From positions 191,001 through 255,000 of the forward strand of contig MPNJ01000002.1 of the NCBI GenBank assembly GCA_002238965.1: 64,000 nt of DNA, given 5' to 3'. The translations under genes were made by a program, and so were the position numbers. Below the pieces are notes generated by a model that saw only the letters and a program-made list of their open reading frames with translations, was not told the DNA's origin and did no database searches. Source of the DNA: Nitrospinae bacterium bin107 (lineage in GTDB: Bacteria > UBA8248). Position 1 is the stretch's first letter. The number at the start of each line of letters is the position of its first letter. Below are positions 24,752 to 33,514 of the stretch, one piece after another.

Positions 24752-25936
24752 ATGAGCGCACGCGCCAACATCCTCATCATCGCGTCGAGCCATTCGGTGA
24801 ACTCGCTCTACAACCGGATTCTGACGCCCATCCTCCCGCTCATCATGGCGGATTTCGGGCTGAACTACGCGCAGACGGGCCTCATCGCCTCCGTCTACGC
24901 CCTCTCGAGCAGCCTGTTTCAGCTGCCGATTTCCTTTCTGGGGGATTTCACCGGAAGAACCCGACTCATTCTGGGGTTCTCCCTTCTCTTCAACGCCCTG
25001 CCCGCCTGGTTCTACGGCTATTCGAGCACCTACGCGGCGCTCCTCACCTTCGTCTTCCTGAGCGGGCTGGGCTGTTCGGCCTATCACCCCGCGGCGGTCT
25101 CGATGATCGCCGCAGAAAGCCCCAAAAACCGCGGCCTCGCCATGGGGCTTTTCAAGGCGGGGGGCGATTTCGGCAGCATCCTCACACCTGTAGCCATGGG
25201 CTGGCTCACGGTCTATCTCGCGAGCTGGCGCGCCGCGGCGCAGTATTTCGTGCTGCCGGGCATCGCGTGCGCGCTCCTCATCTGGCTGCGGTTTCAGGAC
25301 GTGCCCAGCGAGCGGAAGTCGATGGCCAAGGAGGCCAAGTCGACTTTCAGCGAGCTTCTGGGCGATAAATTCATGATCCTGATGACGCTGCTCTCCTCCT
25401 GCCGGGTGATGGGCTTGAGGGGCATCATGACCTTCCTGCCCCTGCTGCTGGCCGAGGGGCTGGGGCTGGGCACCATCGAGGTGGGCTGGGCCATCACGGC
25501 CTATTTCCTGGTCGGCACGGTCTTCGCCGTGATATGGGGGAAATACACCGACCCCAGGAAAGAGACGCGCGTCATCCTATTCATGATGGCGACGAGCGCA
25601 CTCTCCCTCGCATTCCTGTCGCAAGCCGAATCCGTAGTCATCTTCTTCGGCCTGCTCGCGCTCCTGGGCGCGTGCCTGAACCCCTCCCAGAGCCTCATGC
25701 TCACCCTCACCACCGGCGTGGTCCGCGAGAAAAACCGCACCAGCGCCATCGGCCTCATGTACACGGCGAACGAGGCGGCCTCGGTCATGTCGCCCTTCCT
25801 GGGAGGACTCATCGCCCAGGCCGTGGGCCTGAGGCAATCGTTCCTCTTCTATTCCCTGCTCTGCCTCATCGCCACGAGCCTCGCCTGGCTCATTCACACA
25901 GAGCAGAAAAGACGCGCGCGCGTGAGCGCCGCCTGA
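24752..25936 (+). CDS. Major facilitator superfamily transporter
   Basis: This is a 12-helix MFS protein of 394 residues from ATG 24752. It resembles the FSR (fosmidomycin-resistance) branch: HSVNSLYNRILTPILPLIMA, FGLNYAQTGLIASVYALSSS, motif-A-like FLGDFTGRTRLIL, and SGLGCSAYHPAAVSMIAAES, which is characteristic (S/GxYHPAA) of that branch. A longer frame opens at 24701, but those 17 residues are not membrane-like. It stands about 110 bases ahead of a TauD-type dioxygenase, so it may carry that enzyme's substrate or product. The direction and substrate are unknown. Confidence 0.85.
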   Translation: MSARANILIIASSHSVNSLYNRILTPILPLIMADFGLNYAQTGLIASVYALSSSLFQLPISFLGDFTGRTRLILGFSLLFNALPAWFYGYSSTYAALLTFVFLSGLGCSAYHPAAVSMIAAESPKNRGLAMGLFKAGGDFGSILTPVAMGWLTVYLASWRAAAQYFVLPGIACALLIWLRFQDVPSERKSMAKEAKSTFSELLGDKFMILMTLLSSCRVMGLRGIMTFLPLLLAEGLGLGTIEVGWAITAYFLVGTVFAVIWGKYTDPRKETRVILFMMATSALSLAFLSQAESVVIFFGLLALLGACLNPSQSLMLTLTTGVVREKNRTSAIGLMYTANEAASVMSPFLGGLIAQAVGLRQSFLFYSLLCLIATSLAWLIHTEQKRRARVSAA

Positions 25937-26045
25937 AATCTTTACAGGCAAGCGCTGTTTTTATAGACTGGACGAAACAGCCAATCACATCTGCCGGGTA
26001 GTCTGTCCCGGAGAAGAGAAACTTACACGATAGGAGTTCACCAAA

Positions 26046-26954
26046 ATGAACGCGAAAAACACGCTCGATAGTCTGGAAGTGGTGCCGACGGGCGCCGCCC
26101 TGGGTGCCGAGATCAGGGGTGTCGACCTGGCCCAGCCCATGCCCGATGAGGTGAAGCAAGCCCTGCGCGACGCATGGACGGAACACCTCGTTCTCCTGTT
26201 CCGGGATCAGGAGATGACAGAAGAGCAGCACCTGGACGCCACGCGCATCTTCGGCGAGGCCGTCGTGCCCGCCGCCAAGGCGTTTTACGACAAGGCGGGG
26301 AAACAGCAGTCCTGGGCGGCCAAGTATGCGGAAATCACCGTCGTCCATAATCTCGATGATGACGGAAATCCCGTACAGCAGAACGAAAGCCTGGGCTCCG
26401 GCGAGGTCGTCTGGCACAACGACAATTCCTACACCGAAAAACCGCCCGCGGGCAGCATGCTCTACGGGCGGATGCTGCCGCCTTCGGGCGGGAACACCTG
26501 CTTCAGCAACCAGTACATGGCGTATGAGACCCTGCCCGAGGACGTGAAACAGAAAATCGAGGGCAAGACCGCCGTCCACGATGCGAGCAGAAACTCCGCG
26601 GGCACGCTCCGTCCGGGCGTCAAGCTGCCCACCAAACCCTCCGAGGTGCCGGGGCCGCACCATCCCCTCGTGTGCACGCACCCCGAATCAGGCAGAAAAG
26701 CGCTCTATCTCGGCCGCAGGCGGGTCTATCCCTCCCAGTATATCGACGACATGGAAGAAGAAGAGAGCGAGGCGCTCCTCGATTTCCTCTGGGAGCACGC
26801 AAGCCGCGATGAACTCGTATGGGCGCACGTCTGGCGGCTCGGCGACGTGCTCTTGTGGGACAACCGCTGCACCATGCACTACCGCGAACCCCATGCGGGC
26901 ACGCACCCGCGCCTCATGCACCGCACGCAGATACAGGGCGCGCAGCCTGTGTAG
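26046..26954 (+). CDS. TauD/TfdA-type Fe(II)/2-oxoglutarate dioxygenase
   Basis: This 302-residue enzyme hydroxylates a small substrate using 2-oxoglutarate and O2. The metal triad is visible: H124 and D126 in WHNDNSY, and distal H278 in WDNRCTMHYRE; the 2-oxoglutarate-binding Arg follows in HPRLMHRTQI. The N-terminal VVPTGAALGAEIRGVDL is the usual TauD opening. Length is normal. AGGAGTTCACCAAA precedes the ATG. Substrates in the family include taurine, alkyl sulfates and 2,4-D; nothing here tells which. The MFS gene upstream is a plausible partner. Confidence 0.9.
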   Translation: MNAKNTLDSLEVVPTGAALGAEIRGVDLAQPMPDEVKQALRDAWTEHLVLLFRDQEMTEEQHLDATRIFGEAVVPAAKAFYDKAGKQQSWAAKYAEITVVHNLDDDGNPVQQNESLGSGEVVWHNDNSYTEKPPAGSMLYGRMLPPSGGNTCFSNQYMAYETLPEDVKQKIEGKTAVHDASRNSAGTLRPGVKLPTKPSEVPGPHHPLVCTHPESGRKALYLGRRRVYPSQYIDDMEEEESEALLDFLWEHASRDELVWAHVWRLGDVLLWDNRCTMHYREPHAGTHPRLMHRTQIQGAQPV

Positions 26955-27023
26955 GTTTTAGCGGGGATCAAACAGACACACGCATCAACGTAGGGACAAG
27001 GTTCAAGTCGACAAGGAAGAGAA

Positions 27024-27944
27024 ATGCGTTTGCCCATTAAACCACTCATAGCGATACTATATTTGTGGTTCGCATTATGGATGAGTGCGATCCCATCGAT
27101 AGCAGCGATATCTTGTATGAAGTGGAACACGGGTACCTTCTTCAGAATTGCTGATGAGGAAGATGTTTCACGTTGCCTAAAGGGTGGGGCCAACGCAAAC
27201 GCACGCGATAAATACGGAGAAACACCCCTGCATTGGGCAGCAATACACACTAAAACGTCAGCAGTCGTGACAGCCTTGGTGGAGGCCGGGGCCAAGATCA
27301 ATGCTCGAAACGAAGACGGGGATACACCCTTGCATCATGCTGTGAGTCATAAATACCCTGCGGTTGTAAGGGCCTTGCTGAAAGCGGAAGCCGACGTAAA
27401 CGCGAGAGACAAGAACGGATTCACACCTTTACACAGAGCGGCAGCAGCAGGAGGTGGCAGACAAGGTGCAATCCTTGGCGCCAATTTCAGAGCCAGAACA
27501 ATCGGCTTGAAAACCTCTCTAGCGGCCCTCAAGGATGGGCACTCACCTGCGGAGGCCAAACGGAAGGGTAGATTGGCCGAGACTGCCTACAAGCAGGCTG
27601 CACGTAAAAGGATATTTAAGGAGATAGACGGAGGAAATCCTGCAGTTGTAACCGCTCTCTTGGATGCAGGATCGAATCCCAATACACGAGATAAGAATAA
27701 ACGTACTTCCCTGCATTGGGCGGCAGAATATAGTATCCCGGCGATCGTAGCAGCGTTACTAGAAGCGGGTGCCAGCCCAACGGCAAAAGATAAAAAAAGC
27801 AATACAGCGTGGGACTTAGCGAAAGAAAACCCCTCGCTCAAAGGCACCGATGTCTATTGGCAGTTGAACGAAGCGAGGTTCAAAACCCCGTCTCCCCGAA
27901 AACAAAAGGAAAAATTGGGGAGCGGAAAGCTTTATACTTTTTAA
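27024..27944 (+). CDS. Secreted ankyrin-repeat protein with internal insertion
   Basis: This 306-residue protein has a signal peptide (LIAILYLWFALWMSAIPSIAA). Ankyrin repeats start near residue 45 (DVSRCLKGGANANARDKYGE), continue as TPLHWAAIH, TPLHHAVSH and TPLHRAAAA, are then broken by about 55 residues of basic, low-similarity sequence (about 150-205), and resume as GGNPAVVTALLDAGSNPNTR and TSLHWAAEY. The C-terminal tail is basic. Ankyrin repeats mediate protein binding; a periplasmic or secreted location is inferred. The insertion may be a degraded repeat unit or a grafted segment. Composition is AT-richer than the neighbouring metabolic genes. Confidence 0.8.
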   Translation: MRLPIKPLIAILYLWFALWMSAIPSIAAISCMKWNTGTFFRIADEEDVSRCLKGGANANARDKYGETPLHWAAIHTKTSAVVTALVEAGAKINARNEDGDTPLHHAVSHKYPAVVRALLKAEADVNARDKNGFTPLHRAAAAGGGRQGAILGANFRARTIGLKTSLAALKDGHSPAEAKRKGRLAETAYKQAARKRIFKEIDGGNPAVVTALLDAGSNPNTRDKNKRTSLHWAAEYSIPAIVAALLEAGASPTAKDKKSNTAWDLAKENPSLKGTDVYWQLNEARFKTPSPRKQKEKLGSGKLYTF

Positions 27945-27968
27945 CCACATTTATAAGATGTATCACTA

Positions 27969-28589
27969 TCATTCGGCTTTGTATTCACTTTCTGGAACTC
28001 GTTTCCGCAGCCTCACACCGATATTCATACGCTGCTGTCCGGGATTTAGGTGCTCATATCTGTTATTGACCCCGTACCGACGCGCCACTTCGTAGAGTTT
28101 ATCCAAGTTGAGAGTACCGTCTGAGTTTTTTACCTGCTCGCCCAACCAGCGATTGAATGGACTATCTGCCGTTTTCTGCTTCCACGCTTCTCTTTGTTCC
28201 CGTGTGATTCGCATCGACCGATCACGCTTCTGGTTTGGCTTGTGATAACAAGCGGCGCTCGTAAACAGGCTTTCTCGCGTGATTCGCAGCTTTCGCTCGA
28301 CCACATAGCCAATTTCCACCATTATGTGCCGCGCCATGTGTCCAATCATCTGTTTGATGCGATCTTCTCCAACATCCGGACCAAATTCTCTGAGTAATCC
28401 AGGCGCTAATGGTTCAACAGCCGCACGTTCAAGAAATGTCGCCGTCTCCATCCTCACGACATTATCCGGCCTTTTCAGAAAATCCCAGAGTGCTTCACCG
28501 AGGTCGGTCTCATAAAGATCGCGGAAGTTTTGTGGCTTATATTCAAGGTCTTGCAACTCTTTTAGGTCATGTCCGCTAAGCGTCTGCAT
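27969..28589 (-). CDS. Unknown protein, long member of a paralogous pair
   Basis: This is a 206-residue protein from ATG 28589, preceded by GTGGAGAATAAA. Its first half (KPQNFRDLYE, then FLERAAVEPLAPGLLREFGP and MIGHMARHIMVEIGYVVER) is homologous to the small protein encoded just upstream. The second half (ITREQREAWKQKT, then FNRWLGEQVKNSDGTLNLDK and LYEVARRYGV) is absent from the paralog and looks helical, possibly a DNA-binding module. It is basic overall. The family is not recognised. Two tandem related genes in an AT-rich patch suggest an acquired mobile or defence-related module, but no function can be assigned. Confidence 0.65.
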   Translation of the reverse strand: MQTLSGHDLKELQDLEYKPQNFRDLYETDLGEALWDFLKRPDNVVRMETATFLERAAVEPLAPGLLREFGPDVGEDRIKQMIGHMARHIMVEIGYVVERKLRITRESLFTSAACYHKPNQKRDRSMRITREQREAWKQKTADSPFNRWLGEQVKNSDGTLNLDKLYEVARRYGVNNRYEHLNPGQQRMNIGVRLRKRVPESEYKAE

Positions 28590-28622
28590 TTTATTCTCCA
28601 CATGCAAAGTCAATTATTTTCA

Positions 28623-28925
28623 CTAACTCTTTTTGTATTGAGTAGCCTTCGTGAATAGAGGATTTCCCGTGGTCAGCACCCACCTCTGAGCTACTTCGTA
28701 TCCCATTCTTTCCATCAACTCTCGCGCAACGCGGCCGATCATCCGCTTAGTGCTATTCTTCTCTTTGTTGCTGCATGTGCGAAAAAACAGATCAAATTCG
28801 TTGAGCAGTCCGTTCGCCAACGGTTCAACGGCTGGTCGCCCAGCATGTGTTGCGGTCCTCATCAATCGCAAATTCTGTGGTTTACTCATAAAGCCCTGGA
28901 TTTCTTGTTTACTAGGCTGGTTCAT
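28623..28925 (-). CDS. Unknown protein, short member of a paralogous pair
   Basis: This 100-residue protein starts at ATG 28925 with AAGGAG seven bases upstream. It matches the N-terminal half of the following gene: FMSKPQNLRLMRTATHAGRP, AVEPLANGLLNEFDLFF, KRMIGRVARELMERMGYEVA, and a closing GNPLFTKATQYKK that parallels RESLFTSAACYHKP. The shared core probably folds alone and could form heterodimers. It is the first gene of the pair, with a predicted promoter at 28976-29004. No family recognised. Confidence 0.6.
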   Translation of the reverse strand: MNQPSKQEIQGFMSKPQNLRLMRTATHAGRPAVEPLANGLLNEFDLFFRTCSNKEKNSTKRMIGRVARELMERMGYEVAQRWVLTTGNPLFTKATQYKKS

Positions 28926-28975
28926 CCGATTCTCCTTAGAATATAAAGGCAGCGAATTCCTCAAAACCGCTCAAA

Positions 28976-29004
28976 ATAATGCCACATAATATGACATGTG
29001 TCAA
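28976..29004 (-). promoter_or_regulatory. Predicted promoter of the paralogous pair
   Basis: On the minus strand a perfect TTGACA (28999-29004) is followed after 17 bases by CATTAT (28976-28981, four of six to TATAAT), some 50 bases before the ATG. TGACA-TG-TGTCA (28992-29003), overlapping the -35 box, could be an operator. Confidence 0.5.
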
Positions 29005-29284
29005 TAATATAATATGTTAATATTACATTATTGAGCCTTTAAGATTCTTCAATGGGATGAAATTGTTTACACGCAGGCTGGAAGAATGAGCGCATCCGAA
29101 AAAAACCCTCCCCGTCCCACCATGCGGAACGAATCCCCGCATTACGAACCCCTGCTTCCCTTTTCAGGCTTGGGCCGATTTGATAGGCTTCCCGAAATTG
29201 ACATAACGCGGATCGCTTGGAAGGCCGGAACCCGAACGGGGCGTTTCGGCATCTCCCGAATCCCCCTGCATTGAGGAACGCACA
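29005..29284. other. Intergenic; AT-rich promoter DNA, then GC-rich DNA without a gene
   Basis: 29005-29045 is AT-rich and belongs to the divergent regulatory region. A 62-codon frame at 29086-29274 has no ribosome-binding site worth the name and an amino-acid makeup unlike a protein, so I do not call it. Confidence 0.4.
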
Positions 29285-30520
29285 ATGTATCTGAACGCAG
29301 AGCGCGCGCGCGGGCTGATGGCCGATTTCGGTTTCGACGCCATCATCGCCTCAACGCCCGAGAACGTCACCTATCTGGCGGGCACCGTGGGCTGGTCGAA
29401 TAAGGTCTACGCCTACTCCGTCCACATGTTCGCCGTATTCGCGCGCGACGAAGGCGCGGCCCCCGCCCTCATCGTGCCGGGCCAGGAGGTCACCTACGTC
29501 TCGGCCCAGCAGTCCTGGATCAAGGACCTCTACACCTTCGGCGGCAAGAGCGCCCTCATCCAGCCGGCAGGATCAGAAGCGCAGACACCGGAGGAAGAGA
29601 CCTACCTGGGCCTCTACAACGACGACCACAAGCGCGGCAAGAATCCGGGCGAGGCCCTTGCGCTCGCCCTCAAAAACCGCGGCCTAGAGAAGGCGCGCCT
29701 CGCGCTCGATCAGGAGCGCGTGATGCCGAACGTGCGCGCCCAGATAGAGGCGGCCCTGCCGGATGCGGAGATCGTCGACGCGGCGGATTTCTTCCGATTG
29801 ATCCGCATGGTCAAGACGCCGGACGAGATAGCCGCGCTCGCCGCCGCCGCCGAAGTGAACGAGAAGGCGGGAATCGCCGCCTCGAACGCCGTGGCCGAGG
29901 GCGCGACCGAGCGCGAGGTGGCGTCTGTCTTCGCGGCGGAGGTGGGGCGCATGGGCGGCAAATGGCAGTGGTTCCATTTCTGCTCGGGCCGCCGGGCGAC
30001 GGGCATATTCCCGCCCACCGACAAGAAGATCGCCAAGGGCGAGATGTGGAAGTTCGACGCCGGCGTCGTCCTGAACAACTACCAGGGGGACACAGGCTGG
30101 GGCGGCGTGCTTGGCGAGCCGACCAAGGCGCAGCTCGATTTGTGGAAGGCGACGGAAGAGGGCTTCGAGGCCGCGATGTCGAAGGTCAAGGCGGGCGTGC
30201 TCGGCTCCACCATTCACCGCACTTTGCTGGAATCCACGCGCGCGGCGGGGCTGCCCGAGCACAACGGCAACTTCGCCGGCCACGCCATCGGTCTCGAGCA
30301 GCGCGAGGTGCCCTACGTCCTTGCGGAGCCCGCGCCGCAGGGCAGCCCCTTCCTTCCGGATTCGAGCGATTTCCCGCTCGAGGCGGGCACGACGATATGC
30401 GTCGAAAACCCCTGCCAGATATTCGGCATGGGCGGAACCCAGATAGAGAAAACCGTCGTCGTCACCGAAACCGGGTATGAGCCCGTCTACCCGCAGGAGA
30501 GAAAACTCTGGGTCGTCTAG
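29285..30520 (+). CDS. M24-family metallohydrolase (Xaa-Pro peptidase/creatinase type)
   Basis: This 411-residue protein has an N-terminal creatinase-like domain (1-175) and a C-terminal pita-bread domain. All five metal ligands are in place: D258 (KFDAGVVL), D269 (YQGDTGWGG), H333 (AGHAIGLEQRE), E374 (CVENPC) and E388 (QIEKTVVV). Such enzymes cut Xaa-Pro bonds or C-N bonds of compounds like creatine and some amidines. The start has GAGGAACGCACA in front. It opens a long same-strand cluster (cyclase, ABC importer, two BKACE enzymes, ThDP enzyme), so it is likely catabolic rather than a general peptidase. Confidence 0.85.
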   Translation: MYLNAERARGLMADFGFDAIIASTPENVTYLAGTVGWSNKVYAYSVHMFAVFARDEGAAPALIVPGQEVTYVSAQQSWIKDLYTFGGKSALIQPAGSEAQTPEEETYLGLYNDDHKRGKNPGEALALALKNRGLEKARLALDQERVMPNVRAQIEAALPDAEIVDAADFFRLIRMVKTPDEIAALAAAAEVNEKAGIAASNAVAEGATEREVASVFAAEVGRMGGKWQWFHFCSGRRATGIFPPTDKKIAKGEMWKFDAGVVLNNYQGDTGWGGVLGEPTKAQLDLWKATEEGFEAAMSKVKAGVLGSTIHRTLLESTRAAGLPEHNGNFAGHAIGLEQREVPYVLAEPAPQGSPFLPDSSDFPLEAGTTICVENPCQIFGMGGTQIEKTVVVTETGYEPVYPQERKLWVV

Positions 30521-30562
30521 GCGATCAGGCAAAAACGGTTTCCAACCAGTAAAGGATACGCC

Positions 30563-31330
30563 ATGTGCGCTACCAGATTCATCGACTTGAGCACCCCCAT
30601 CATGAACGGCTCGAACGAGCCGCGCCCGCCCGAGGTCACCTACCTCGACCATGAGGAGTTCGGCGCGCGCTCGGCCAAGACCTGGGACATCCCGATAGAG
30701 GAGCTTCACGACGGCGTGGGCGGGGCGGCGGAGTTCGTCACCGTATCCACCCATTCGGCCACCCACATGGACGCCCCCTGGCACTACGGCCCCACCGTGG
30801 CGGGCGAACCCTCCCGCAAAATCGACAAGGTGCCGCTCGAGTGGTGCTACGGCGACGGCGTGGTTCTGGATTTAAGGCACAAGAAAACAGGCGACTGGAT
30901 CAGTGAAGAGGACATCAAGGCGTGCCTCACGAAGATCGACTACGAGGTCAAGGCGGGCGACATCGTGCTCCTTTGGACGGGCACGGACGAGCACCGAGAC
31001 AACCCGGACTACCCCGAACTCCATCCGGGCATGAGCATTCCGGCGACGGAGTATCTACTCGATCGCGGCGTGCGCGTCATCGCCATCGACGCCTTCGGTT
31101 TCGACAGGCCCTTCAGCTTCCAGGTGCCCGAGTTCAAGGCGGGCAATCGCGAATCGCTCATGCCGTGCCACCACATCCTCGGCAGGCAGCGCGAGTATTT
31201 CCAGATTGAGCAGATCACCAACATCGGCGCGATCCCGAAGCCGCACGGCTTCAAGATATGCTGCTTTCCGATCAACGTGAAGGACGCGAGCGGCGCGTGG
31301 GTGCGCCCGGTAGCGATAGTAGAGGATTAG
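30563..31330 (+). CDS. Cyclase/kynurenine-formamidase-type metal hydrolase
   Basis: This 255-residue protein is of the cyclase family (PF04199). The metal motif HxxTHxDxPxH is present as H64, H68, D70 and H74 in STHSATHMDAPWHY. The central LEWCYGDGVVLDLRHK and the closing VRVIAIDAFGFDRPF are typical. Members hydrolyse formamides, lactones or cyclic amides. AAGGATACGCC precedes the ATG, 42 bases after the M24 gene. Co-location suggests the two enzymes act on the same imported compound. Confidence 0.85.
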   Translation: MCATRFIDLSTPIMNGSNEPRPPEVTYLDHEEFGARSAKTWDIPIEELHDGVGGAAEFVTVSTHSATHMDAPWHYGPTVAGEPSRKIDKVPLEWCYGDGVVLDLRHKKTGDWISEEDIKACLTKIDYEVKAGDIVLLWTGTDEHRDNPDYPELHPGMSIPATEYLLDRGVRVIAIDAFGFDRPFSFQVPEFKAGNRESLMPCHHILGRQREYFQIEQITNIGAIPKPHGFKICCFPINVKDASGAWVRPVAIVED

Positions 31331-31377
31331 AACGAGTGATTTTAGCTGACTCATAATTCCCAAGGAGGAGAACTCTC

Positions 31378-32520
31378 ATGAAAAAGTTTCGACTCGTAAT
31401 CGCCGTCGCGGCCCTGTTCGCGTTTCTCGTCGCGGCGCCGGCGCCGTCCGACGCCATGAAGCTCAAGAACATCAAGGTGACGATGGCGAACCCGCTGTTC
31501 AACCCGGGCATATCGTTTCTTTGGATCGGAAATTTCCTGGGCTACTACCAGGAGAACGGCGTGGACGCGCAGTTCGTCGCCGCCCAGGGCGGCGCGCAGG
31601 CGATGGGCTGGGTGCTCTCGGGCCGCACGCACGTCGGCCTGCCGAGGCCCATCCCGATTCTCTTCCGCGCCGCGCGCGGCAAGAAGATGCCTCCCGTCAA
31701 GGGCGTCTACATCCTGAACAGAGACGCCATCTACGCCGACGGCGTGGCCGTGCCGCCGGGCAGCAAGATCAAGTCCGTCTGCGACTTGCAGGGAAAGAAA
31801 GTCGGCGTCATGAGCCAGCGCGACTCCGGCCCCATCTTCGTGCGCAAGGCGCTCGAGACCTGCGGCATCCCCGCCGACAAGCAGGAAGTGACGTATCTTC
31901 CCGTCGGGCCCGCCTCGAAGGCCGCCGCCGCCATGAAGCTCGGCCGGGTGGAGGCCTGGGCGAACGTGGACATCCAGTACACCCTGGCGAAGGCGGCCGG
32001 ATTCAAGTTCGACATGATCCCCTACCAGAAGGACTGGACGCAGAACCTGTTCGGCAACGTCGTGTGGATCAACACGAAATTCCTGGCGGACAACCGCGAC
32101 ACCGTGGTGGGCTTTCTGCGCGGTCTGGCCAAGGGCAGCCTCTTCTTCTACACGAACCCCGAAGCCGCGCTTAAAATCCACTGGGTGCTCTACCCCGAAT
32201 CGAAGCCCAAGGGAATGAGCGACGCGCAGGCCACCGCCCGGATGATCAAGGTGCTCAAGTCGCGCGCGCCCAAGCTGCGCCTGGATGATGAAAAGATTAA
32301 AAAGTTCGGCGCGCACCACGACGGCGAATGGGCCGAGTACGTGAAGTTCGTGGGACTGGACAAGAAGCTGACCGAAGAACAGGTGAAATCGCTGTACACG
32401 AACGAGCTGATTGACGAGGTCAACGACTTCGACCGCAATGAGGTCATCAACCGCGCCAAGAGCTTCGACTTCGCCAAGGAGTTGAAGAAATTCAAGGCGA
32501 TGATGAAGATGCAGAAGTAA
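31378..32520 (+). CDS. ABC transporter substrate-binding protein, NMT1/SsuA type
   Basis: This 380-residue periplasmic receptor has a signal peptide (FRLVIAVAALFAFLVAAPAP). Family features are LWIGNFLGYYQENGVDAQFV, AQGGAQAMGWVLSGRTHVGL, VCDLQGKKVGVMSQRDSG, and AMKLGRVEAWANVDIQYTLA. The acidic, Lys-rich C-terminus is longer than usual. AAGGAGGAGAACTCTC precedes the ATG. The permease and ATPase follow. The ligand is unknown but presumably feeds the adjacent hydrolases and BKACE enzymes. Confidence 0.87.
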   Translation: MKKFRLVIAVAALFAFLVAAPAPSDAMKLKNIKVTMANPLFNPGISFLWIGNFLGYYQENGVDAQFVAAQGGAQAMGWVLSGRTHVGLPRPIPILFRAARGKKMPPVKGVYILNRDAIYADGVAVPPGSKIKSVCDLQGKKVGVMSQRDSGPIFVRKALETCGIPADKQEVTYLPVGPASKAAAAMKLGRVEAWANVDIQYTLAKAAGFKFDMIPYQKDWTQNLFGNVVWINTKFLADNRDTVVGFLRGLAKGSLFFYTNPEAALKIHWVLYPESKPKGMSDAQATARMIKVLKSRAPKLRLDDEKIKKFGAHHDGEWAEYVKFVGLDKKLTEEQVKSLYTNELIDEVNDFDRNEVINRAKSFDFAKELKKFKAMMKMQK

Positions 32521-32532
32521 GAGGCAAGCGAA

Positions 32533-33453
32533 ATGGCGACTACTGACCGGAAAAACGAAGCCCCGAAGGCTGCGGGCGGCCCCACGCTTTCGGAGACGCT
32601 GCTGCAAAGGCCGTATCTGCTTTTCGCCGTCTCCTTCGTGGTGCTGATCATCGTCTGGGAATGGACGGTGACCTACTTCGAGGTGGACGATTTCATCTTC
32701 CCGGCACCCTCGGGCGTGGCCACGGCGCTTCTGCGCGGGCTGTTCTTCTACGACGTGGGCGGGGAAGTCGAGGGCGCTGCGGACTTCATGGGGCTGATGA
32801 AGACGAGCTTCTACAACCACATCAGCCACACGCTGTTCGAGGCCGTCATGGGCTTCTTCATGGGCAGCTTCATCGGGCTGGGACTCGGGCTGGCGTTCAT
32901 GCAGTCGAAATGGGTCGAGGCGATCATCATGCCTTACGTGGTCGCGTTCCAGACCCTGCCCAAACTCGCCATCGCGCCCCTGTTCATCATCTGGTTCGGC
33001 TACGAGGTGAAGTCGAAGATATTCCTGGCCGGCCTCGTGGCGTTCTTCCCGCTTCTGGTGAACACCATGGTGGGGCTCAAGTCCGCGGCGTCGGACCAGA
33101 TAGACCTCATGCGCTCGCTATCGGCCTCACGCTGGCAGATGTTCTGGAAGATGCAGTTCCCCAACGCCCTGCCCTTTATCTTCGCGGGCTTCGAGATAGC
33201 GGTGGTGTTCAGTCTGCTCGGCGCGATTCTCGGCGAGTTCGTCGGCGCGGGCCAGTGCATGTGGGGCGGCCGCGGCCAGTGCGGTCTGGGCATTCTGCTC
33301 ATGCAGATGAGCTTCAGCAGCGACACCACGGGCACGTTCGCCATCCTGGTGATCCTCTCGTGCATGGGTCTGGGGATGCACCAGGTGGTGCGCTTCGTGA
33401 AGAAAAAAGTGCTCTTCTGGGCGCCTGAGACGGACAAGACGATGGGCGCTTAA
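32533..33453 (+). CDS. ABC transporter permease, NitT/TauT type
   Basis: This is a 306-residue inner-membrane permease. An extended N-terminus (about 60 residues including one extra hydrophobic helix) precedes the usual core. The EAA loop is RSLSASRWQMFWKMQFPNAL, and LKSAASDQIDLM leads into it. GAIDxF-type spacing in the helices (AFQTLPKLAIAPLFIIWFGY) is family-typical. It is 12 bases after the receptor gene and followed by a strong hairpin and the ATPase gene. Confidence 0.87.
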   Translation: MATTDRKNEAPKAAGGPTLSETLLQRPYLLFAVSFVVLIIVWEWTVTYFEVDDFIFPAPSGVATALLRGLFFYDVGGEVEGAADFMGLMKTSFYNHISHTLFEAVMGFFMGSFIGLGLGLAFMQSKWVEAIIMPYVVAFQTLPKLAIAPLFIIWFGYEVKSKIFLAGLVAFFPLLVNTMVGLKSAASDQIDLMRSLSASRWQMFWKMQFPNALPFIFAGFEIAVVFSLLGAILGEFVGAGQCMWGGRGQCGLGILLMQMSFSSDTTGTFAILVILSCMGLGMHQVVRFVKKKVLFWAPETDKTMGA

Positions 33454-33477
33454 GAGACGAACAATCTAAGGAAATCG

Positions 33478-33502
33478 CCCCCGGCGATTCGTTCGCCGGG
33501 GG
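33478..33502. terminator. Intercistronic hairpin between permease and ATPase genes
   Basis: Ten complementary bases (CCCCCGGCGA, and TCGCCGGGGG) enclose a TTCGT loop, followed by only three T residues. The stem is strong but the T-run is short, so it may attenuate or protect mRNA rather than end transcription. It lies directly ahead of the GGAG ribosome-binding site of the ATPase gene. Confidence 0.6.
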
Positions 33503-33514
33503 TTTCGGAGAAAG

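Noticed and set aside
29086-29274. A 62-codon plus-strand frame upstream of the M24 gene
   Set aside because: No credible ribosome-binding site, and an amino-acid composition not typical of protein.
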